A DNA stretch of 64,000 nt from Thermohalobaculum sp039030715. GTDB taxonomy: Bacteria; Pseudomonadota; Alphaproteobacteria; Rhodobacterales; Rhodobacteraceae. Each line of letters opens with the position of its first letter. The stretch's first letter is position 1. The DNA lies in NCBI GenBank assembly GCA_039030715.1, contig JBCCDU010000004.1, positions 1-64,000 on the forward strand, in the 5' to 3' direction. The notes beneath the pieces are model-generated. The model was not told the origin of the DNA and searched no databases. It saw only the letters and a list, made by a program, of their open reading frames with translations. Positions 7,319 through 15,695 of this stretch are shown here, one piece after another. The position numbers and the translations under genes are program-made.

Positions 7319-7768
7319 TCAGGCAAACCGTGCCGTGATCCGCTGCAGTATCTGATCGCGGGTCTGGCGATAGGCATCCAGCTTCTGCGCCCGTGTCTCG
7401 CCCAAGGCGGTTGGATCGAGCGTCGGCCAGTATTCCACATCGATCGAGAAATGCCGGGTGAATTCCAGACCCCGGCGCTGTGCGGCGGGCGATAGTGCCA
7501 CGATCAGGTCGTAAGCGCCGATATCGTCGCCCCAATCCTCCATCTGATCGAAGCTTTTTGCCTTGTGCTTGGTGATGTCGATCCCGACCTCGGCTGCGAC
7601 TGTGATCATGAACCCGTCGGTTTCCAACTCCGCAAAGATCCCGCAGGACTGAACGAAGATCTGCCCGCCATGGCGCAGCTTCAGCGCGCCCTCTGCCAAG
7701 GGGGAGCGCACCGCATTGTGATCGCAGCAGAACAGTACCGAGCCTGGCAGCGACCCCAACCCGCTCAA
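7319..7768 (-). CDS. Low-molecular-weight phosphotyrosine phosphatase / arsenate reductase-like protein
   Basis: 149-residue protein of the LMW-PTP superfamily. The P-loop C-x5-R-S is at residues 15-22 (CDHNAVRS) and a general-acid aspartate is supplied by WPTLDPTA. The loop is preceded by a second cysteine (C14), as in some arsenate-reductase relatives. A role in protein-tyrosine dephosphorylation (for example of exopolysaccharide regulators) or arsenate reduction cannot be decided from sequence. The start ATG 7768 overlaps the UPF0262 stop by 4 bases, making it the last gene of a hisD-UPF0262-phosphatase operon. Confidence 0.85.
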   Translation of the reverse strand: MSGLGSLPGSVLFCCDHNAVRSPLAEGALKLRHGGQIFVQSCGIFAELETDGFMITVAAEVGIDITKHKAKSFDQMEDWGDDIGAYDLIVALSPAAQRRGLEFTRHFSIDVEYWPTLDPTALGETRAQKLDAYRQTRDQILQRITARFA

Positions 7769-8244
7769 CCCCGGAATTGCAGGGCGCAGATGACGGTGAA
7801 GAGGCGTCTCGCGGTCTGGTGGTCGGTGGTGACCTTGCCCTCCAGCCGCTCGATTAGGGTGCGCGCGCCTTCGTCATGCACCCCTCTACGTCCCATATCG
7901 ATGGCCTCTATCTTCGAGGGGGGCAGGCGCTTGACAGCATCGAAGTAGCTCTCGCAGATCTCGAAATAGTCCTTGATCGTGGCGCGCAGCGGCGAAAGCG
8001 AGAGCTGAAAGGCAATGACCGGCGCATTGGACATATCGGTGATCTCGAGGCCCAGAAGACGCTCCACCATGCCGATGCCCAGCTTGTAGGGGCCGGTTTG
8101 ATCGGGGATCTGGAACTGGTTTTCCTCCGCCAGGTCGAAGAGCGCGACGTCGAGTTCCTGCTGAATCTCGGGGGTTCGTGCGCGCGGGCGGTCCTCCATC
8201 AATCGGACGGCGTGCAGTCGGTCTGTCGGGGCAAAGTCTGTCAT
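7765..8244 (-). CDS. UPF0262 family protein
   Basis: 159-residue soluble protein of the alphaproteobacterial UPF0262 family, recognised by QFQIPDQTGPYKLGIGMVER, FEICESYFDAVKRLPPSKIE and MGRRGVHDEGA. No enzymatic motif or membrane segment is visible and the function is unknown. It is translationally coupled on both sides: its start overlaps the hisD stop by 4 bases and its stop overlaps the phosphatase start by 4 bases. Such conserved tight linkage to hisD is known in Rhodobacterales and suggests co-expression rather than a role in histidine synthesis. Confidence 0.85.
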   Translation of the reverse strand: MTDFAPTDRLHAVRLMEDRPRARTPEIQQELDVALFDLAEENQFQIPDQTGPYKLGIGMVERLLGLEITDMSNAPVIAFQLSLSPLRATIKDYFEICESYFDAVKRLPPSKIEAIDMGRRGVHDEGARTLIERLEGKVTTDHQTARRLFTVICALQFRG

Positions 8245-9536
8245 GGTTGATCGAGCCTCGCGCGGATCGAAAGGGCGTGGGCCTCCAGGCTTTCCGAACG
8301 TGCCAACGTCTCTGCCGCCGGGCCGATGGCTTGCATCGCGCCGGGCGACACGCGGGCCAGGGTGGTGCGCTTCATGAAGTCCAGCACCGAAAGGCCGGAG
8401 GAGAAGCGCGCCGACCTTGCGGTCGGCAAGACATGGTTCGGGCCCGAGATGTAATCGCCGATCGCCTCCGGCGTATGTGCGCCCAGGAAGATCGCGCCGG
8501 CATGGGTGATCTGGTCTGCCAGCGTATCGGCATCCTCGACGCAGAGCTCCAGATGCTCGGGCGCGATGCGGTTCGAGAGGGCGGCGGCCTGCGCCAGATC
8601 CTCGGTGACGATCACGGCGCCATAGTCGCGCCAGCTTGCGCTGGCGATCTCGCGCCGTTCCAGACGCTGCAATAGGGCGTCGACATGACGCGCGACGTCC
8701 TCGCCGAATGCCGCGTCGTTGGTGATCAGGATCGATTGGGCGCTTTCGTCATGCTCGGCCTGGCTCATCAGATCGGTGGCGATCCAGGCAGGGTTCTGCG
8801 TGCCATCGGCGATCACCAGGATCTCGGATGGACCCGCGATCATGTCGATCCCGACCTGGCCGAAGACTTGGCGCTTGGCGGTCGCCACATAGGCATTACC
8901 GGGGCCGGTGATCTTGTCGACGGGCGCGATGGGACCGGCGCCATGGGCCAGAGCCGCCACGGCCTGCGCGCCGCCGATGCGATAAACCGTCTCGACCCCG
9001 GAGAGCTGCGCCGCCAGCAGGACGAGGGGGTTGCACACCCCATCCGGCGTGGGTGCTGTCATCACCAGGCGCTTAACGCCGGCCACCTTGGCTGGGATCG
9101 CGTTCATCAGGACAGAGGAGGGATAACTTGCAAGTCCGCCCGGGACATAGAGTCCGGCCGCATCTACGGGCCCCCAGCGCCAGCCAAGGCTTACCCCAGC
9201 CTGGTCCTGCCACATCCGGTCTTCGGGAAGCTGTTTCTCGTGATAGGCGCGGATACGCTCGGCGGCGAGTTCGAGCGCCTGGCGTTCCGTCGCTGGGACC
9301 GCGGAGATGGCGGCGTCGATCTCGGCCTGCGAGAAGGCGAGGGTGTCGGGCGTGATCTGCCAGCGGTCGAAGCGTTGCGTGAGCTCGATCACGGCGTCGA
9401 GGCCGCGTGCGCGGATATCCGCGATGATGCCTGCGACGACATTGTCGACATCCGCTTCGACCTCACGCTTGAGGTCGAGGAGCGCGCGGAACCGGGTTTC
9501 GAAATCCGGCGCGTCGTGGGTGAGGAAGTGGGGCAT
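8241..9536 (-). CDS. hisD: Histidinol dehydrogenase
   Basis: 431-residue zinc enzyme that oxidises L-histidinol to L-histidine in two NAD-dependent steps, the end of histidine biosynthesis. Zinc ligands are seen in LMSQAEHDE (Gln, His) and GDYISGPNHVLPT (Asp), with the C-terminal histidine in LEAHALSIRA. The catalytic Glu-His pair is in IAPEHLELC. The NAD-site segments PGGLASYPSSVLMNAIPA and VDKITGPGNAYVATAKR are intact. ATG 9536 gives the normal family length; the same frame stays open far upstream across the divergent dehydratase gene and is not coding there. First gene of a leftward operon with UPF0262 and the LMW phosphatase. Confidence 0.97.
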   Translation of the reverse strand: MPHFLTHDAPDFETRFRALLDLKREVEADVDNVVAGIIADIRARGLDAVIELTQRFDRWQITPDTLAFSQAEIDAAISAVPATERQALELAAERIRAYHEKQLPEDRMWQDQAGVSLGWRWGPVDAAGLYVPGGLASYPSSVLMNAIPAKVAGVKRLVMTAPTPDGVCNPLVLLAAQLSGVETVYRIGGAQAVAALAHGAGPIAPVDKITGPGNAYVATAKRQVFGQVGIDMIAGPSEILVIADGTQNPAWIATDLMSQAEHDESAQSILITNDAAFGEDVARHVDALLQRLERREIASASWRDYGAVIVTEDLAQAAALSNRIAPEHLELCVEDADTLADQITHAGAIFLGAHTPEAIGDYISGPNHVLPTARSARFSSGLSVLDFMKRTTLARVSPGAMQAIGPAAETLARSESLEAHALSIRARLDQP

Positions 9537-9698
9537 CGCGGGCTCCGTCTGCGGCTTCGAACGACCCTTTACAGAAGGTGGCCGGGCCGGGCAAGAAGAC
9601 CCCTGCCAGCGCGGCGGTTCCACCGCCCGCCCCCACCCACCCCCCTCGGCGCGCGGCGGCCCCGCCACGCTGGCAGGGGCTACAAGCAGGAGCGAGAT

Positions 9699-10637
9699 AT
9701 GGCCGAGATCACGCCCGAAACCATCGTGGCGGCGCATGAGCGGATTGCACCGCATGTCCGGCGCACACCGGTGATCGATGTGGAGGGCACGGTTCTGAAG
9801 CTGGAATGCCTGCAGCATGCGGGCAGCTTCAAGCCGCGCGGCGCGTTCAACACCCTGCTGGGGCAGGAGGTACCTGAGGCCGGGTTGGTCGCGGCTTCCG
9901 GTGGGAACCACGGTGCTGCGGTTGCCTTCGCCGCCCGGGCCCTGGGGCATCGGGCGCGGATCTTCGTGCCGGACGTCGCCTCCCCCGCCAAGATCGCGTT
10001 GATCCGGCGGCTCGGTGGAGATGTCGAGGTGACCGGCGCGGTTTATGCGGAGGCGCTTGCGGCCTCCGAGGCGTATCAGGCGGAGACCGGTGCGATGAGC
10101 ATCCATGCCTATGACGCGCCGGGGACAGTGGCGGGCCAGGGCACGCTGGGGCGTGAGTTGGAGGCGCAGGCGGATCTCGACACCCTGCTGGTCGCCGTTG
10201 GCGGCGGCGGTCTGATCGGCGGGATCGCCGCCTGGTATCGAGGCCGGGTGCGTGTGATTGCGGTTGAGCCAGAGAGTTGCGCCTGTTTCGACGCGGCGCG
10301 CAGCGCGAATGCGCCAGCGGATGTCGATGTTTCGGGCCTTGCCGTCGACAGCCTGGGGGCGCGGCGCCTGGGCGCTATCAGCCAAGCTATCAGCGCGTCT
10401 TACGTCGCCGGCAACGTGCTGGTTAGCGATGCCGATATTCTGGCGGCCCAGATCTGGTGCTGGCAGGCGCTGAACCTGGCCGTTGAGCCTGGCGGCGCGA
10501 CCGCCCTGGCGGCGTTGCGGGCCGGTGCCTATCGTCCCGCGCAGGGCGAACGCGTCGGCGTTGTGATGTGCGGTGCGAATGTGGATCTGACCCGGTTGGC
10601 CAGCGCGGCCGCAGCAGACGAAGGAGAACGGCAATGA
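9699..10637 (+). CDS. PLP-dependent serine/threonine dehydratase-like protein
   Basis: 312-residue fold-type II PLP enzyme of the threonine dehydratase / serine racemase group, which deaminates Ser/Thr or acts on related hydroxyamino acids such as 3-hydroxyaspartate. The PLP lysine is K45 in GSFKPRGA, the substrate loop is SGGNHG, and the phosphate-binding glycine loop is GGGGLIGG. No C-terminal ACT regulatory domain is present, so it is a catabolic or racemase-like form rather than the IlvA biosynthetic type. ATG 9699 follows AGGAGCGA. The stop overlaps the start of the MscS-type gene (ATGA). Substrate unresolved. Confidence 0.85.
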   Translation: MAEITPETIVAAHERIAPHVRRTPVIDVEGTVLKLECLQHAGSFKPRGAFNTLLGQEVPEAGLVAASGGNHGAAVAFAARALGHRARIFVPDVASPAKIALIRRLGGDVEVTGAVYAEALAASEAYQAETGAMSIHAYDAPGTVAGQGTLGRELEAQADLDTLLVAVGGGGLIGGIAAWYRGRVRVIAVEPESCACFDAARSANAPADVDVSGLAVDSLGARRLGAISQAISASYVAGNVLVSDADILAAQIWCWQALNLAVEPGGATALAALRAGAYRPAQGERVGVVMCGANVDLTRLASAAAADEGERQ

Positions 10638-11470
10638 ACGAATTTCTCAACAGCCTGGGGTTGGGCGAGTTGGATCTGGGCGAGCTTGGCTGGCTTGTCG
10701 ACTATGCGCTGAACGTTTTGGGCGCGCTGGTGATTCTGATCGCCGGTCTGATGATCGCCGCCCGTCTTGGCCGGATGGTTCAGCGGATCGGCACCCGTCA
10801 CGCCCATCTGGACGAGACGTTGTTCGGGTTCCTGGGCGCCCTGACCCGCTGGCTGGCCACAGCCCTGACGGTCATCGTGGTGCTGGGGCAGTTCGGGGTC
10901 GAGACAACGTCGCTGATCGCTCTCTTGGGTGCTGCGGGTCTGGCCATCGGTCTGGCGTTGCAGGGGACGCTGTCGAACCTGGCCGCCGGGGTGATGATCC
11001 TGATCTTTCGGCCTTTTAATGTTGGCGATTTCGTCTCGGCCGGTGGTCACGATGGCACGGTCGAGCGTGTGGGCCTATTCACCGTCGATCTGGTGACGCC
11101 GGATAACGTGTTGATCATCGTGCCGAATTCCGACGTCTGGGCAGGGGCTGTCACCAATTTCTCGGCCAAGTCCGAACGGCGCGTCGATCTGGTCTTTGGC
11201 GTCAGCTATGCCACCGATCTGAAACTGGCCGAGAAGGTGCTGCGCGAGGCGATAGCGTCGGACGCGCGGATCCTGTCCAACCCGGCGGAGCCTTTCATCG
11301 CCGTCAGCAATCTCGGCGACAGCTCGGTCGATTTCACCATGCGGGTCTGGTGCAAGGCGGGCGACTATTGGGCGCTGAAATTCGCCTTGCTGCGCGATGT
11401 GAAGGAGCGTTTCGATGCGGCCGGTGTCGACATTCCGTTCCCGACCACGACAATCGTGAAATCAGCCTGA
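10634..11470 (+). CDS. MscS-family small-conductance mechanosensitive channel
   Basis: 278-residue inner-membrane channel that releases osmolytes on hypo-osmotic shock. Three transmembrane helices precede the pore-lining helix (GAAGLAIGLALQGTLSNLA, about residues 95-115), followed by the MscS beta domain (FNVGDFVSAGGHDGTVERVG), the 'PNS' turn (IIVPNSDVWAG) and the alpha-beta C-terminal vestibule. The length matches E. coli MscS. It is coupled to the upstream dehydratase by a 4-base overlap and converges with the ABC-2 permease gene, sharing 9 bases at the 3' ends. Confidence 0.92.
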   Translation: MNEFLNSLGLGELDLGELGWLVDYALNVLGALVILIAGLMIAARLGRMVQRIGTRHAHLDETLFGFLGALTRWLATALTVIVVLGQFGVETTSLIALLGAAGLAIGLALQGTLSNLAAGVMILIFRPFNVGDFVSAGGHDGTVERVGLFTVDLVTPDNVLIIVPNSDVWAGAVTNFSAKSERRVDLVFGVSYATDLKLAEKVLREAIASDARILSNPAEPFIAVSNLGDSSVDFTMRVWCKAGDYWALKFALLRDVKERFDAAGVDIPFPTTTIVKSA

Positions 11471-12283
11471 TCCCAGCGGGGTCTGCGAGGCGGAGTAGTT
11501 CACCCTGACATAGTTCTCGATCAGCATGCCGATGACCAGAACCACCGCATAGACCGAAATCGGATAAAACACGCTGGTGGTATCCGCAGTGTAGTTCAGG
11601 AACAGCGCACCCCGTGCCTGGTCAAGGATATGGAACAGCGGGTTCCAGTCCATCGCGCTGCGAAAGGCGTTGGGCATGTGTCCGGCGACGAAGAACTTGC
11701 CCGAGGTGAAAAAACAGATCCGGATATAGGTCATCTGAATGAGATTGCCCCAGACCAGATACCGGTTCGCCGCGAGCAGGATCATCCCAATAGCGACACC
11801 GCCCAGCCAGGCGGTGAAGACGATCAGGATAAAGATCAGGCCATTCTGCATCTCCCACACATCGCGGAGCAGGTAGTTCAGGGCCATCAGGATCAGGGTG
11901 GCAACGGTCATCTTGTAGCCGCTTGCCATTGCCTTGACGCAAATGAAGAGAAACGGCGAGGCCCGCGAATGGCGCATCAGCCCGGGATTGAGCGAGCCTG
12001 CCACAGCCGCGACGGTGCGGATGTGAAAAAAGAAGACCAGGAAGCCTGCCACGATGAAAGTGATGTCATCGGTACGGATCGGCGCGGATCGCCCGCCAAC
12101 CAGATTCATGAAGATGTAGAAGGTCATCGCCGTGACCAGCACCATTCCGGCGGACAGCAGGATGCCGAGCGCGGCGGATTTGTTCTCGGTCCGCAAATCC
12201 CGGACAGTCAGCGCAAAGACCAGCGAGAAGAATGCCGAAAGGGCGACGGGCAGGGGTTGGCGCGTGGCTGTGCGGGACTGCAT
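11462..12283 (-). CDS. ABC-2 type polysaccharide export permease
   Basis: 273-residue permease of the ABC-2 (KpsM/CtrC-like) family, predicted to move capsular or related polysaccharide across the inner membrane. About six hydrophobic helices are visible, starting near residue 38, with the typical GKFFVAGHMPNAFRSAMDWNPL region and the downstream GALF segment before the last two helices. No partner ATPase (KpsT-like) lies beside it in this window. It is divergent from the cysQ-kdsB-glycosyltransferase run, which supports a role in exporting the polymer made there. The 155-base gap to cysQ contains the divergent promoters but no clear boxes were identified. Confidence 0.82.
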   Translation of the reverse strand: MQSRTATRQPLPVALSAFFSLVFALTVRDLRTENKSAALGILLSAGMVLVTAMTFYIFMNLVGGRSAPIRTDDITFIVAGFLVFFFHIRTVAAVAGSLNPGLMRHSRASPFLFICVKAMASGYKMTVATLILMALNYLLRDVWEMQNGLIFILIVFTAWLGGVAIGMILLAANRYLVWGNLIQMTYIRICFFTSGKFFVAGHMPNAFRSAMDWNPLFHILDQARGALFLNYTADTTSVFYPISVYAVVLVIGMLIENYVRVNYSASQTPLGSG

Positions 12284-12438
12284 CGGAAATTCTCTCTCCA
12301 GCCAGACCGCTCGGGTCTTCGATCACCTGCGCTGCTTCACTGGCCACCAGTCGGGCCATGCGTCATGACGCCGTCGCCATTCTTTCACCCAACTCGGTAT
12401 ATAGCCGGTGAATCAACGCCGAAAAAGGGATATGTCAT

Positions 12439-13236
12439 ATGGCGATCAACCGTGACGAGATCGAGGCAGTGCTGCGGGACCTGGCGCTCGAGGCAGGGCA
12501 GGCGATCATGCGCGTCTATGCCGATCCGGGGTTCGAGACGCGGGTGAAGGCGGATGACTCCCCCGTCACCGACGCCGATCTGGCCGCTGACAAGATCATC
12601 GCGGCCGGTCTGAAAGCGGCATTTCCCGATATTCCGACAGTGACCGAAGAACAGGCCGACAGCCACGAGCAATCGGGTATGGAGCGGTTTTTCCTGGTCG
12701 ATCCGCTGGATGGAACCAAGGAATTCGTCCAACGCCGGGGCGATTTCACGGTCAATATCGCGCTGGTCGAAGGCGGGCGCCCGACCATGGGTGTCGTCTA
12801 TGCCCCCGCCAAGGGGCGGCTGTTCCGTACCCTGGGCACGGGGGCCGTGCAGGCGGAGGTCGACGCGGCAGGTCGCGAGGTTGCCGGCAGCGAGACGCCG
12901 ATCAAGGTCTCCGAACCCGACAATGGCGCGCTGGTGATCGTGGCCTCGAAATCCCATCGCGACCAGGCGACCGATGACTTCATCGGGCGGTTTCAGGTTG
13001 CCGATTTCAAGGCGGCGGGGTCCTCGCTGAAATTCTGTCTGGTGGCTGCCGGGGAGGCTGATTTCTACCCCCGTCTCGGCCGCACGATGGAGTGGGACAC
13101 CGCCGCCGGACACGCGGTTCTTTTGGCCGCCGGAGGTCATGTGTTACGATTCGATGATCAGAGGGATCTGATCTATGGAAAGCCGGGCTTCGAAAACCCG
13201 TTCTTTCTGGCGCTTGCAGAGGGGGTCCGGCTTTAG
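12439..13236 (+). CDS. cysQ: 3'(2'),5'-bisphosphate nucleotidase CysQ
   Basis: 265-residue inositol-monophosphatase-fold enzyme that hydrolyses PAP (3'-phosphoadenosine 5'-phosphate) to AMP, recycling the by-product of PAPS-using sulfotransferases and sulfate assimilation. The Mg-binding signatures are DSPVTDADLAAD, VDPLDGTKEF and WDTAAGHAVL, all intact. ATG 12439 has AAGGGA upstream. It opens the rightward polysaccharide gene run, 11 bases before kdsB, and the same run ends with a sulfotransferase, so its local purpose may be to pull sulfation forward by removing PAP. Confidence 0.92.
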   Translation: MAINRDEIEAVLRDLALEAGQAIMRVYADPGFETRVKADDSPVTDADLAADKIIAAGLKAAFPDIPTVTEEQADSHEQSGMERFFLVDPLDGTKEFVQRRGDFTVNIALVEGGRPTMGVVYAPAKGRLFRTLGTGAVQAEVDAAGREVAGSETPIKVSEPDNGALVIVASKSHRDQATDDFIGRFQVADFKAAGSSLKFCLVAAGEADFYPRLGRTMEWDTAAGHAVLLAAGGHVLRFDDQRDLIYGKPGFENPFFLALAEGVRL

Positions 13237-13247
13237 CCGCCTGACCC

Positions 13248-14051
13248 ATGGGGGACATGGGACCAGTCATTATCATACCGGCGCGCTACGCCTCCACACG
13301 CTATCCAGGCAAGCCGCTCGCGACATTGCGCGGTGCCGACGGGGTCGAGAAAACCCTGATCCAGCGCAGTTGGGAAGCCGCCATGGCCGTCCGGGGCGCG
13401 TCACGGGTGATCGTTGCGACCGATGACAGCCGTATCTCGGATCACGCGAAGGAGTTTGGGGCGGAGGTCGCCATGACCTCGCCCGATTGCGCCAACGGGA
13501 CCGAACGCTGCGCCGATGCGCTGGAGGGGCTGGGTACCGCCGGGATCATCGTCAATCTGCAGGGCGACGCACCGCTAACTCCGTCCTGGTTTGTCGAGGC
13601 CCTGATCGACGCAATGCACCAGCGCTCCGAAATCGCGGTCTGCACGCCAGTGCTGCGCTGCGACGAGGAGGCGCTGGCCGGGTTCATCGCTGATCGCCGG
13701 GCCGGGCGCGTCGGCGGCACCACTGCCGTGTTTGACGAAACCGGCCGCGCGCTTTACTTCTCGAAAGAGGTATTGCCGTATATGGGCGACGCGGGCGACA
13801 GCCGCGAGTGCCCTGTTTTCCATCATGTTGGCGTCTATGCGTACCGTCCTAACGCGCTCCGAGCCTATATGGCGATGGCGCCCGGTCGTCTTGAGCAGCG
13901 CGAAGGGTTGGAGCAACTGCGTTTTCTCGAGCGCGGCGGGCAGGTCCACTGCGTCGAGGTCGATGCTCGCGGGGCGGGGTTCTGGGAACTGAATAATCCC
14001 GAAGACGTTCCCCGCGTAGAGCGAATGCTGAAGGAGCGAGGGCTGGCGTGA
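13248..14051 (+). CDS. kdsB: 3-deoxy-manno-octulosonate cytidylyltransferase (CMP-Kdo synthetase)
   Basis: 267-residue nucleotidyltransferase that makes CMP-Kdo from CTP and Kdo for LPS core or capsule. The signature IIIPARYASTRYPGKPLA at the N-terminus, the TSPDCANGTERCADA and NLQGDAPL segments, and the late HVGVYAYRP motif are typical. Placement in a polysaccharide cluster suggests the capsule-type paralogue (KpsU-like), though a sole housekeeping copy is possible. ATG 13248 lacks a strong ribosome site and ATG 13257 is an alternative. The 3' end overlaps the next gene's GTG start (GTGA). Confidence 0.9.
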   Translation: MGDMGPVIIIPARYASTRYPGKPLATLRGADGVEKTLIQRSWEAAMAVRGASRVIVATDDSRISDHAKEFGAEVAMTSPDCANGTERCADALEGLGTAGIIVNLQGDAPLTPSWFVEALIDAMHQRSEIAVCTPVLRCDEEALAGFIADRRAGRVGGTTAVFDETGRALYFSKEVLPYMGDAGDSRECPVFHHVGVYAYRPNALRAYMAMAPGRLEQREGLEQLRFLERGGQVHCVEVDARGAGFWELNNPEDVPRVERMLKERGLA

Positions 14052-15571
14052 GCGGAAAGATCTCCGTCTCGATCATAATCCCCAGCCGGGGGCGACCCTA
14101 TCTGATACCGGGGCTTATCAATGCGTTGCGTTATCTGACGCATCCGGCATTCGAAGTGATCCTGGTGGGCGAGCATAAGGAGGTCACCTCCTATGACCTG
14201 CAGGAGGATCTGCGCAACTCGATCCATTACTTCCCGTGTTTCGAGGCGAATATCAGCGCTGCGCGCAACATCGGCCTGCGCGCCGCGCGCAGTGAGGTCG
14301 TGGCCTTCATCGACGACGACTCGGTGCCCGAACCCGACTGGCTCTGCCGACTTACTGACCCCTTTGTCGACCCGAAGGTCGGCGTTGCCGGTGGACCGGT
14401 GCGCGATCGGGACGGTGTGCGCTTTCAGTTTGAGGGGGCACGCTTCAACAGGGTGGCGGATGAGGAGCCGCTGGACCTGGAAAGCGCGGCCCGCGCTGTT
14501 GCGGAGACGGGACTGATCTTTGCCCCTGATCGCCAGCGGCCCGTGGGCGTGATGGGCACCAACTGCGCGTTCCGCCGCAAGGCGGTTGCCGCGCTGGGCG
14601 GGTTCGACGAGAGCTATATATACTATCTCGATGAGACCGATATGGTGCTGCGGATGAACGAGGCGGGATGGTCCACCGCCTGGGCGCCGGATGCCGAGGT
14701 GCATCACCACTCCGACCAGAACGGGATGCGCGGGCGGCACCGCGAGCCGCGCGACCCCTATCAGCTTGGCGCCTCCAAGGCCTATTTCTGCAAGTGCCAT
14801 GCGCCTGGAGGCGAATGCGACGCGGCAGTTGAGCGGTTCAACAAGAGACGCCAACGCGACTTCGATCAGCACATTTCGGTCGGGCGGATCACCGGGGCCG
14901 ACCGCGCTTTTATGGAGCAGCGCCTGAAGGCCGGGCTTGCGGAAGGGGCGGAGCGCGAGCCGCGACTGCCGCTCTATGCCACCGAAAGCGAACGCCTGAT
15001 CATGCCGTTTGCCGAACGTTTACCCAACTCGCGGCTCTCATTGGCGTTGGTATCGGGCTGGGGACTGCCGAGCGGGATCCGCACGGATTATCTGGCGCGC
15101 GCGCTGGTGGCGCGGGGGCACCGTGTGTCGTTGATCTCGTTCGGGAGCGGGAACCACCCACTGCGGGTCGCGCAGATGGACGGTCTGTGGGAGCATACCG
15201 GCGGCACCTGGACGCTGACCAAGGGCGGCAGATTGGGGGCGATCCTGGATATCTATCGCGGCAGGCGCGCGATGGCCGAGATCGACCGCATCCTGCCCCG
15301 GCGGCGGTTCGACGCGGTGATTCGCCCCCGCTCGTGGAGCCGGATGCTGGGCGCCGCCCCGGCCCAGCCGCTGAATTGCCGCGATGACCGGCTGCGCTTG
15401 GCGGTTGAACTGGTGGATACCGAACGCAGCGACGGTAACGCCTTGCTGGAACGTGTTGAAATCGAGGTCGCCGCCGCACTCGATCAGGAACCGTTCGACC
15501 CTGGCCGGGCGCCCTGGACGGGCACGTCGGTCAGTACCCCACCGCCCTCGGCCACAGTTTCGCCGGGTTGA
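14048..15571 (+). CDS. Glycosyltransferase family 2 with unassigned C-terminal region
   Basis: 507-residue protein whose first ~260 residues form a GT-A (GT2) transferase: SIIIPSRGRP start, nucleotide/metal segment AFIDDDSVPEPDW, and acceptor/catalytic region NCAFRRKAVAALGGFDE with YYLDETDMVLRM. Residues ~310-507 begin like the N-terminal half of a GT4/GT-B domain (LALVSGWGLPSGIRTDYLARAL) but lack a complete donor-binding half and end in a low-complexity Ser/Thr/Pro tail. It may be a fused or truncated bifunctional enzyme. GTG 14048 is coupled to kdsB. Donor and acceptor sugars are unknown. Confidence 0.82.
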   Translation: MSGKISVSIIIPSRGRPYLIPGLINALRYLTHPAFEVILVGEHKEVTSYDLQEDLRNSIHYFPCFEANISAARNIGLRAARSEVVAFIDDDSVPEPDWLCRLTDPFVDPKVGVAGGPVRDRDGVRFQFEGARFNRVADEEPLDLESAARAVAETGLIFAPDRQRPVGVMGTNCAFRRKAVAALGGFDESYIYYLDETDMVLRMNEAGWSTAWAPDAEVHHHSDQNGMRGRHREPRDPYQLGASKAYFCKCHAPGGECDAAVERFNKRRQRDFDQHISVGRITGADRAFMEQRLKAGLAEGAEREPRLPLYATESERLIMPFAERLPNSRLSLALVSGWGLPSGIRTDYLARALVARGHRVSLISFGSGNHPLRVAQMDGLWEHTGGTWTLTKGGRLGAILDIYRGRRAMAEIDRILPRRRFDAVIRPRSWSRMLGAAPAQPLNCRDDRLRLAVELVDTERSDGNALLERVEIEVAAALDQEPFDPGRAPWTGTSVSTPPPSATVSPG

Positions 15572-15695
15572 TCCGTATTTATGTTGCGGCGCAAGACTGG
15601 CGTGAAGGCGCTTTCCACGGTATGATATTCGGGTGTGGGTAGATTGGTGCCGTCGCGACCTCGTCGGCATGTCTGAGCGAGTGGAAGGAAATGCT

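Noticed and set aside
12066..12359. Alternative minus-strand frame starting 76 bases before the ABC-2 permease
   Set aside because: The first ~25 codons look gene-like, but it then runs out of frame through the permease and matches nothing recognised.
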